NCBI RefSeq assembly: GCF_954871325.1
Contig: NC_088777.1
Location: 45,051,366 to 45,115,365, forward strand
Origin: Gordionus sp. m RMFG-2023
Taxonomy: Eukaryota > Nematomorpha > Gordioida > Chordodea > Parachordodidae
Length of the DNA: 64,000 bases
Direction: 5' to 3'
Program-made: the position numbers and the translations under genes
The notes under the pieces: generated by a model
Database searches by the model: none
What the model was told of the DNA's origin: nothing
Seen by the model: only the letters and a program-made list of their open reading frames with translations
Shown: one piece after another, positions 47,301 through 59,300 of the stretch
How the letters are laid out: each line of letters begins with the position of its first letter
How positions within the stretch are numbered: the first letter of the stretch is position 1

Positions 47301-50300
47301 AATAGGCAAAACTAACATATTATATAACCTGTCTATTTCCACCTCTTTTAACCATTTCCATAAGGATATTTTCCGTCGCCATAAAAGGTAACTCTTTGCG
47401 AATATTGGATTCTATCACCTATTTGATATAATAAATTTCACACTCAATTTTAAAAATTAAAAAGTAGTCAAAAAATATATAACCAATTTATGTTTCTTAC
47501 AGGTTAATTTAAATTATATGGATCCATTATATAAATAATGCTTGGTAGGAGTTTTTTTTTATTCAAAACCAAATGAAATTTTTTTCATAAGCATATTAAT
47601 TTATAAAAAATATAGTTTAAATTTTATATATTATTTGTTTATAATTTTATTTTTTTATCGATAGAAAGATTAAGAATATGACGCCATCTAGCTGAGAGAA
47701 TACTGTTTTTTTAATTATTAATTCATATTTAGTAGGCAATAGATTATAAATAATTTTTTTATATGAATAAAATTTCTTATAGTTCGGATCAAATAAAAAG
47801 ATAATTTGCATAATATAATATATTTTCAAGAACTATTTGTCTTTATAAAACAACCAAATTAAATATATTACATTTTATGAAAATCTTTTAAAAATTCACT
47901 AGAAATTTGGTTCAATAATTTATTTTACAGATTACAAATTTTTACATCCAACACTTATATCTTGGAATAAAAGTGCATTTTTTGCAAAATGAAATCAGTA
48001 TTAATGAAAACTCCAATTTTTATACCAGCATTATCTTTTTCAAATCATTTCTCTCTAGCAACTTGTAATGTGTAATGATTAGTTGTGGAGGAGAGGGCAA
48101 TTATTGATATAGGATTACTCTTGTATTAACCCTCTCTAACCAAGCCCTCAAAAAATCTCGAAATATACAGAAATTTTGAATGACTCCAAACTTACTACCT
48201 TGGTTAAATTCCTATTCTTCAAAAATCAAGGTTCTCAAATCAGCAAACTCACAGAGAACATCGAGAAGAATTTCTCAGATATTTGCTCAAATGGTAATCT
48301 ACTTTCCAAAGAGCTGCCCTAGACTTTTTTTTACTTCTTATCTTCTCGCTTTGTACCATATTTTGTTCTTTTATAAGTTTTTTTTATATTTCTTTTAAAT
48401 ATTTCACATATTTTGTATATTCTATTTTAATATAGTTTATGTTATAATATATTTTTTAAATCATGCGAAAGAAAATAATAAAAGTATATTAGAGATCATT
48501 GGCGGTAGTATACTGCTTAAATTTTTGGTCTGATTTTTATAACGATTTTCTAGTTTGAAGCAAAAGGTCAATTGCACATCTCTTATTTTAAAAAAAAATA
48601 AATAATATTAACATATGGGATATCTTTTAAGATGCAGGGGTGGACTGGAAGACCAGGTGGGCATTTTGCCCACGAGGCCGCAAGAAAATGTTGATTTTTG
48701 AGCAGAGGTTCTCTTATCATTTATTTATTTTTAATAATATCTCTATGACTTGAATATCACATTCCTTGAGAATTGTCATATATTATATTGCATAAAATAT
48801 CAATAATTTAGCTTGACGTTGTACATCATTACCACGTTTCTTGTTTTTTTTCAAATGAATGAAAACGCTTCCGTTTGATTAGAGTAGGCTAAGTTTTGAT
48901 TTATTTATTATATTTTTATACATTGCTTTATTGTAAAAATAATATAGCCAACATTTCTTGTTCTTAATTCATTGAAATCAAATAAAATCCAAGTCGGTAA
49001 ATAAGATAAAAGGAAGGATGCTTGGGTGAAACAGAATAATTTATTTGGCCAAAATAAGTTGAGAAGGCTGCAAAAAATAGGTTAGAGTGGGGCACGTGAA
49101 AAAGCCCTTAGATGGATATATGGTAAAGAGAGCATGCTCCCAATAACGATAATGCTTCAATTTATATTGGATACATAGGCGTAGCCAGGATTTTCCTAAG
49201 GGCGGCCCGCTTTTGCCCGGCCTTCGACCGGGTTAATTAGTCTATATATAGTCATAAAATATTTTTACAAGATATAAGGTTAATTTTAATAAGCCTGGAA
49301 CAAATATGAATTTTATTAGTTTATATAAAATATATTTTTATTACTTTATATAAAATATATTTTTATTAGTTTATATAAAATATAATAAATCATTTGTATA
49401 TACATTAACATAACATAAATGCATGGTAATAATTTATTCCAAACAAGTATAAGAAATTTATTTATAAAAAGTAAGTAGACATATAGTTGATATTCCTCTA
49501 TTATATAGAATAAGTTACAAAATACTAAGTAAAATTCTACTTTTATAGATATATTTGATAGTTAGAGAATATATTACAGTTGATATTTTAACAAATTTTA
49601 CTAATCAATACTCTTGATAAAATATATAGCAACAATTTGCATTCAATTATTTAACGCCATATATTTATTTTAAATAAAAAGATATTAAAAATTAATCTTC
49701 ATATTATTCATCCCACAATGTCTTTAAAATATATTTTCTGATGTCCTTATCAATATTTTATAGTTTTCTGTGAAATATATAATTCGCTTATTGATAAAAA
49801 TTACTTGATTGTCATATGATAATTGATAAATTAGATATTATAAATCTACGACATATAATATTCCACTGTTTGTAATGTGATTTAATTTTTTTATTTAATT
49901 TATGATTTAATTTTATCAATAGTTTTATAATTATATTTTACTTTATTAAGATAAATAAATAAAAATTACTCACTTTATAAATATTTTTATTTGATTATTA
50001 TATTATTTAGTAATTTTATGGATCTATTATTAATAATAATAATTTTAACTTTTGTCTTAAGACTTATCTTTGACTTATATTCCATTTCTTAAAAAACATT
50101 TTTGGTTCACTTTTTTTATATATAAATGTTTTTTTCCAAAAATATATAAATTATGAAGAATAGTTTTATAAAAAATATAACAACTTTTACATTCTTTCTT
50201 TCAAATTATTGTTTAAGATATATGCATACATTTTTGGGGGTCAAGGAGTGGGGAGAGGACTAAGGGGGATATTTTTTATTAGCTTAAAATGATATTCACA

Positions 50301-53300
50301 AAAAGTGATAAATTTCTGAAAAGGGAATTTCCCTTGTCCTCCCCTGGCTACGCATATGATTGGATAATGAATCATTTGAAGCAAAAACTAGTTAATTTAT
50401 GTAAATCTAAGACTCTAAGTACACCTATAATATATTTGGAAATTTTTGAAATAATGACGTCAATGTCATATCTTCAAACTAAAAATTAAGTACTATGTCC
50501 GCATGGAAAATGATAGAAGATGCTAAGTTTTCTATATCATCGATTATTACATCGATTCAAAATAATGCCTTCTAATTTAAATGAAACACTAACGTCCTCA
50601 GGAATCGATAGATTTTACAATATGATAATAATTCAGAGAGTGATAATAAATGTAACAAATGTTTAATATGCGGTATGAAATTCTTAAAAGATACAATATG
50701 CATACAAGTGACACTAATTTATTTTGCATATGAATACAACTTTGTCATTTACGCAGGTTAATTACGAGAGAACATTTAGTAAATTAAAAATTATAAAAAT
50801 AAGCTGAGAGCTAGTAATGACCAAGAAAAATTAGAAGCGTTTTTAATGATGTCATTTTAACTAGAACTATTAGCGCAGATTGAACTAAAAGATATTCTTG
50901 TATATTTGCGCAAAGGTTCAAAGTTAATGAGAGATTTATTAACGTAAAAATTATATATTTTCTTTATTCTTTTATTTGGATCTTATTAATATCTATTTAC
51001 AATATGATCGGTGCCTAAGTGCAGCAATTATATTCTCTGTAAAATTGTATAACTGCTATAATTTTATTCTCTGTAATATTGTATTAACTGCAATAATTTT
51101 ATATGTGTAATTAATTGATTTGGTATATTGAGTATCTATTTTTTTTATATTTAACATGTGATGTATAATTTGATTTTATAGTGAAATATCGTATCTAATA
51201 TAAAATATATATGTGCAATGAATATTTTATAAAGTATTGAGTGTGATTTTAGATGTGCATTTTTTTTAAATAAAATATATGATTATCGTGTAATACTATT
51301 CCTTTTTTTATTAAAAATGAAAATCGTTTGAACTTATTTTCAAAAATAAGAAGTAATAAAAATCATGTAATCGAAGAAGCCATTTTAGGGAACTCGGTCG
51401 AAGACCGGGCAAAAGCGGGCCGAAGGCCCGCAAAATGAGGACATGGGGGCGAAGCTCCCATATAAATGAGGAGGCCGCTATAAAAAAAATGCCCACGAGG
51501 CCGTAGCGTTGCCAGTTCGCCCCTGTTAAGATGAATTGGTTTTTGCTTTATTCATCTGGTAAGAAAATAGCAGAAGCAAATAATTAAAATGATTTCCTAA
51601 TGGAATAAATGTAATTAATTACAACAATTTAGGGGTCAAACAAAATCAAGAAAATTATATAAAAATTAATTTGCATGAGCGTAGAAAAATTAATAATAAA
51701 TTCTAAATTCTAAATTCCAAGAATTTCTAATGTCAAAATATTATTTTTGAGGATAATAAAAATCAAGATATATTTGAATGATATCAATTTTTTTTATTAA
51801 GAAAATTGAGCCTGAAAAAAAATCTGTTACTAAATATTTTCTTTTATTGATTGACATAAATGTTTCATCGTTTCAAAACTTTTATCAATTAATTTTTTGA
51901 CTTTACACGATGGTATTATATAAAATACGCTAAAAAACATTATTATATGGCGGGAAAATATTTATTCCCAGTAAATTCGTTTTTCTTGATTTTAATAATA
52001 AAGTCGTGAGGACTCAAGCTGATTTTTTAAAAAAATAAATTTAGAGAAGGTGTGGTTTATATTTTTTATCCTATATAATTGTTTTTAGATCTTGAACAAT
52101 AAACAAAATGGCAGAGAATTGATAAAAAAAATGTTTCTTTTCTATCTTTATTGAATGCTTTTTTTATAAAAAAATAATTGCAATATAGATTTTTAATTTA
52201 AAATCATGCAGTATTTTTATTAAATCACTTAAATAAATAAATATCAATGATAAAAATAGACAATTTTTCCTAATTTGACTCCTAGAATTTCTAGTAATCC
52301 TCGAAAGCTAAAAATTCGAATAAGTCTTAGTTAAATTCACCTCATTTTGCTTATCAAAATTCGTTTAATAGAAGATGGTCATCCGAAAATTTCGTTTTTG
52401 AATGTCAGTTTATATGGAATGATCCATAGCAATAATATAGAGATAGCAGACGTGCCATTAAGAGTAAATATATTTAACAAGTCTTAAAAAAAGAATAAAT
52501 AAAGATATATACGATTTGATGTATTTAAATTACTTTTTGGTAAACTTGCAATCCGTTTACAATGTTGTACAGGGATATCAAAATGGTATCACAGCAAAGA
52601 AAAGCTTGGGGTAGGCATAGTCGTCTATTTGAGCTATCGTCTAGAGTTCTCTCAAGCCACTGAACCGATCCCGTGCCGAGAGCGTCTTGAGAGAGGTTCA
52701 TTAAAAAACGAGCTAGACCGCAACATCTTTCGCTCAACATTGGATTCCTTTTGTATGCCATGGCACTGGAGCCTAAAAAATGTCAGCGCGATATTTGATG
52801 TAGATAGTGATAATAAATAAATGGACGGGTTGGCAAATAGTTAAAATAAAGATAAAATTTGTGTTGGATATAAGTGTTCTAGAATAAGACAGCGTGAATT
52901 TCATTCGATTATTTATAAGCTATCCAAATTACTAATATTGTTAAAAGTTACTTTAGAAAATGAACTAGTTACCAATTACAAGTTACATCCTTAAAAAAAT
53001 TAATTAATTGCATTTTTTTTCAGTAACCAGTTAGTTATTTCGCAAAAATGTAACTTGTTACCGAGTTGATTTAACAGCACAAATTACCTATTTGGTCTCT
53101 GGAACAAGGTTCTTCGATTTCTTTCATATGCGCCAGCAATCGTATGTCGGTACACATCTTAAAAAATAAATAATATAACATTAAAACACGCCAATAATAT
53201 ATGATTCAAAATCATGCGTCTTCTTCAATCCTTAGGTATAGTCAGTCTATTTGTTCAACAACGATAGTTGATTATCAGTAAGTCGTCCGATTCCAAGATA

Positions 53301-56300
53301 ATCGGATTTATTATACATTTTCACCTTTTCATCTAACTTAATTATTTTTTATTTTATAAGCCTACATGTGAGCCTTCCAAGATAATCAGATTTATTATAC
53401 ATTTCCACCTATTCATCTACCTTAATTATTTTTTAAGTTATAAGCCTATATGTGAGCACTCCCACTCCCACAATTGATATTATATCCCATTTATCGTGAC
53501 AAGATGGAGAAAGAAAGCTGAATCGAGAACTGTTTAAGCAGCACCATATCAAAAGCTTACGCAGGTTTATAAGCATGTTTTTATTACAAAATAATCTCAA
53601 TAGTTCATTTCTCGGGATTTTTAAAGCTTTATTTAATCCAATTGTAATTTTGTACTCTAGCAAACTCTAGAGAATCTTCATTGTCTGTTCAATGAGTTTA
53701 GTTCCTCGGTATGACCCATATACTTATGGATTTCTTTCAAGTTAGCCATTACCATTGATATTGGGCCTTATGTTTCACCTTATTTAACACTTTCTTAGAT
53801 ACTATTTTAAATAAACAAATAGATCCAACATCAAACGGATCTTGGGAATGGTTGCAATAATTTAGATGTAAAAGTAGACATAAACAGAGGTTAGCACAGT
53901 TGATACAAGAGGTTGCATCATGGGATCTATTTCATGCCAATGATATTATAAATGATGGGGATAGATGGAACGTAATTGAAGGACAATATAACTAGTTGGA
54001 AGTAAAAGGTTTAAAAGTGAAAGAGTGAAGTACGAACCGAAATATCTAAAAGATAAAAATATATATTGATGATTCTCCGTATTATAAATGAGAAAAATGT
54101 AGGTGCGTTATTATTTCTATATCTTTAGAATTTTATAAAATAGCTGTATTACTTTATGTAGAGTTAAACCAAAACTAGCTAAGACGGACAAGCACTCATA
54201 ATCTACTTTGCGACTGTAAGTTTGACCGCATATCATGTGATAACTATTAAAAAATAATATCATTTAAAGTAAATTTTTAATTGCCAAATATATTTTCCTA
54301 ATAGCGATTTAAAAAAAAATAATCACATTTTATTTTTAGTAATATATTAAATAATCTATAATTAGCGAAATTTATACCATACCTTTCGAATCCGCATTCA
54401 CGTGTAACCATTTCTTCGAGCGCTTCGACCTAAATTTTTTATAATACAATTCAATTCGTAAATAGGAGGCATAAGAAGTGTCAATTGTTTAATCCAAAAC
54501 ACCAAAAAAAAGATTTTAATATCTAAATATGAATAAGTTGCATTCATTAATCTTGATAAGATTTCTCATAAGTAGAAAGCCGGAAGAGTAATATTTCAAA
54601 TTCATAACTTTAGAGTAAGTATTATTATATTATTATAAATATTCGGTCCGAAACTAGGCCTTGGTCTTAAAAAATCGGGCCGAGTAAAAAATTTTTAAAA
54701 TTCTTTTTTTACAAAATAAAATTTATGATAAGGACACGGCGATTAGTAATTTTTTTTTGCCATCGGTATCAGTCGATACTTTCCATTTTAATCGATATCA
54801 GTGAGTGAGTGATATCTAAAATAAGCATTTTATAAGGAAAAAAATCGATCTTCAAATTTTAAAATGAAATAAGAAAGCGTTTAAAATATTTTAGGCTCAA
54901 ATCATTTACAGAGTTTCAAATTCTCTTCAAAATTAAAAAAAATCTTCAAAGATTTTTATTCTCTGAAGACTTTTTAATATAACTTTTTTGAAAATGCGCT
55001 GACAGGATTATTTGATTAAATTTTACCTTAAATATTCAGATCCTTTTTTTGCAATATATCTTATGTAAGTGAACCCTTTGTGATTTTTATGTATAAAAAA
55101 AAATATTTCACGATAAAATCACAAAAAATTTGACTCAGAATTTAGAGCAATCTTTTTAAAAAACTCTGGTTTATTGAAAGGTTAATATTTGATTTTCAAC
55201 TAATAACAATAGTTGAATAAATTTTAGCTATATCGGCTTAATCTACAGGCGCGTGCCGGAGAAAAGCCGTTAATATTAAGGCGTTTTAATTTATATTAGT
55301 TTTTTCCAAATTTTGACTCATATATTTTTACGAAAACCTCTGAGGCCAATGTGATATTTTTCGGCTAGCTAAAAATTGGCAACGACTAAAAAATAAAGTA
55401 TTTACCCAACTATACTAAGTAATAAACGTCATCAAACGGATATTAATATAATTAAAAGCGCTAATTTCATTTCCAATTTTTCCCATTCTATAAAAAAAAA
55501 TAGTATGCGGAAAATTAACTTTATTAACGAAGAATAAAGGGAAAAAATATATAAATTAAATTAAAAAATATATTTTCGTGGGAAGAAAAACTAGGGATAA
55601 ATCTTATAGCTTTTTTTCTTCAAAACTTCGTATAAACTCTAGGTTTTTTTTTAAAAAAAATATACAAATTTCATTTTTAAAAAAATACTTGGAATGTATT
55701 GTGTATTGATAAAAAAAAATTATATCGATGAGTCTGATTTTTAATTCATTTATCTCCATAAAAAAAAATTATTCTTACAAACTAAAAATTCCAAGCCGGG
55801 CTGGGATCAAGATTAAATTTTGGGCAGGGGTTATAAACTGATAATAAATAAATTTCGGACCAGGGCAAGCTGGACCGAAAAAAAAATTGAACTTGTAAGG
55901 ACAAAAATAAATCTAACTTTATTAGCATCTCCGTTGAATAGATGCAGGAAAGAAGCTTGGGTACCGGTTGTCCCTTTGACGCCCCTGAATCTGAGAGAAT
56001 TTTTAAAACGCAAAAAGTTTTTGAAATCTTGAGACAAGTCGCTCAACCATAAGCAGGCTCTTTTGCCGACAGTTGTTAATTGGGCAGGTCTTTTTTTTAT
56101 ATAGCAATTTTATAAATCATTATAACGGAAATGGATGAGTGGGGGGGGAGGGTATTGATAATGATGAGGGTGCAGCCTGAGAATGACAGAGAGAAAAGGA
56201 ATACAGGTTTTAGAACTGAAACTTACTTACGAATGGTAGGGAGAATTTTACTACATATGTTATGCTCTTATTATTTCTTTCTTTCTATAAACAGATATGC

Positions 56301-59300
56301 ACCGATAAAACTTTTCTTTTGTCGATTCCGATATTATGTTATAATAGAAGAAAAAAAACTTAGAAATTTGAGATTTTATTTCTCCCTAAAATATAAAAAT
56401 ATATAATTAAAATTTTTTAATTACATGCAGGATGATTGATTACCTTTTTTCATTAAAAAATTTATTCAGCTACACATTCAGAGGAATAAATAATTTGAAT
56501 ATAGGCTCATGGTATTGACAAAATATTAAAAAGTATCTGTAGATACCGGCCCTGACTATGAGGGATAGATGCATTTCTGTAGTTCTATAAGGTAAGATAC
56601 TTAACAAAATTTTAATATTGCTATGTTTTCCCTGCATTTGCATTATTTATTAAATTATAGGATGATTCAAAAGTATATAAAATAATTCAAAGAATTTTTT
56701 TTTAAAAGTGTCATGGCGTAATATTTACTGAAAATGAGTGAATCCCAGAGTAGGGAAAAATTTCCAAGAATCGGCGAATAACGCGAGGGCATTGATGCAC
56801 GCTCCCAGCTGTACAGATAATTTTAAAAAATGTATATATTCATTATTGATTTACCTTGGGGATCAATGACTCGAATGCTTCTTTCATTATTATCAAATCC
56901 TAAAAAAATATATATAATAATAAAATTAGCTAATAGTTTATTATATTGTTTACAATTATTGGATAACGTTCTATAATAGAAGAAATATTTATTTTTCTAT
57001 GTATTGTCCAAAGTCAAAATTTCATTTTTCAAAAAAAAAATAATTTATTTTTGAAATTTAAGAAATCGAGTTAGGAAGCATAATGTATAAATGCGAGAAT
57101 CATTTTTTTTTGAAAAATTTTTTGACTTTGGACATACCCTTACTTTGTTTATAGAATTCTGGCCTGAATGAAAACCCGCATATCATTAAAACTGATCACC
57201 TCGAATGTGTTTAAACTCAGTGTATCATTTTCAAAACAGAGGTGCTAAGAGTATCATTTATTTTACGAATTATCTTACATCCTAAATAATAGATTAGATG
57301 GGAAAAAAATTAAATATAATGTGAAAAAGACAAGTTGACTTGAGAAACCCCAAATTAAATGTGGTATATCTCAGAATTGGATTAATTTAAAGCCTATATA
57401 TTTTAAACATATTAAAATAAACTGTTTTAAGTGATTGTGCAAGTATTATTTTATAATTTTATGACAATTTTACCAGTCAAATTTTTTTCTTCTAAATCTG
57501 GCACATGAGTTAAATTCCATAATGATATATTTTATATAATGGAGGTGGGTGGTAGGGGATAACCCCCCACCCTTACAAAAATTTAGATACCTAAAATATT
57601 TTTCAAAAATATAGGAATCTTAGTTATATGGCATATATATACATATTCCAATTAATATTTATTTATCATCATAGCAGAAATAAATATACGATACTAATTT
57701 ATTTTATGAATTAATAGAGATTTTTAATTTTTTTTAGCGTTAAATTTATCAACCATTTTTAATGTTCCCATTAAATAATTTGCAACCTTTTTCACTGCAA
57801 AAACTATCGTAAAATATTTTAAAAAAATGATGATTTGATTCATGAGAATAACTGAAGACTAGTGTTGTTAAATGGCTTGATTTGAATCGATGTTAAAAAC
57901 GGCTAACTAAATATTTTTAGCCAGAAAAATATTGCCTATGCCTAAATTTGGCTAATAGCAAAATTTTAAGATTGCGTAATATTTTTCTGGCTAATATATT
58001 GAGTTAACCTTTATTAAAAATCAGCTCAAATCTAGCCATTTAACAACACTGAAAGCATTATATTGTAACTTAAGAAAATTGGTGCATAAGTAGATAACGT
58101 AGTTAAATGTCATTGACTCAAAAGCAGAGCTCAATAAATTTATTATTTTTCCTCGAATAGCAGCAAGGCAGGCTCATCGTTCCAATATTTATTATATAGA
58201 GTCAGTTGAAGAACACTATAAAATAAATCTCTTTATCTTCCTCTTGCGGATACTTATATAACTCAAATGAATTAAAGGTTCTTGATTAGACATGCAGCAC
58301 TTACAAATCCGCAAATATTATTACCGCAAAATTCTTTCGAATCTTAAAACTTGAAAGAGGACAAATTAAATATTTGACAGATTTTTATTATGGAGAATGT
58401 TAAAGTATCCCATGATGCATTACTAGCTGAATGCAAACATGATATAAATGGTTAAATATGATGATAATGCTCCAAAAATGTTATAGAAGTAGGTGTTGTT
58501 AAATGGCTCGATTTGCGCCTATTTTTAAAAAAGGGCTAACTCAATATTTTAGCCAAAAAAAATATTGCTCAAAACTAGAGATTTCGTTAATATGTCCAAA
58601 GATTTGTGCCATCTATGAGTTAAATGTTCAGGCCTGGGTAATATTTTGTTTTATTGGATAAAATATTAAGTTAGCTGTTTTTAAAAATCGCTTCAAATCG
58701 AGTCGTTTAACAATACTAGGTGAGAGATTATGATTTATTCTTAAGCTTGTGTTCACATTGGAGAAGCAGATAAAGAAATGTTATTAAAGTTAGATTCAAA
58801 GGTCGTTAAAAAAAATGCTCCTGATTTGATAAAGGATTTAATAAAAGTATTTATGATTTTAGTTTAAAAAAAAATACAACAATTTTACACCAGGGTCATT
58901 CCATGTCAAATGAGCAAGAAAATCGAGATTTTCGGCTGACCGCTTTCAATGTTTTAGTTATATCAATAACAAAATTTTAGCTTATTAACAATTATATTAC
59001 CGAGAATTTATGGAGATTAAAAATACAAATCGGCTTTTTTAAACCTTTTACGATGTTAAATAATTAGTTATAAATTAAAAGCTAAATAAGTTCGAATATT
59101 GACTATATTAATAAAGCTAATAATTAATAATGATGACGATAGCATCAAAATTAAATTTTTTAAATATTGGTCATCTTATGTACATGATGGTATCACGTCA
59201 CTTCAGCGCGGAAAATTCGGCGCACGACAATTCAGCACAGCATCAATTCGGCGCGGCGACATTTCAGCGCACGTCAATTCGGCGCGGCGATAATTCAGCG

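Larger units (their letters stand above)
47419..52533 (-). other. ADSL intron 9
   Basis: A 5115-nt intron. It contains a GC-richer patch of unknown nature at 48080-48320, the nested hAT pair at 48635-51525, and otherwise AT-rich sequence. Confidence 0.85.

Noticed and set aside
53433-53663. Minus-strand frame of 76 codons inside ADSL intron 7
   Set aside because: It overlaps the 84-bp duplication, matches no ADSL segment, and the ADSL exons on either side join correctly without it.
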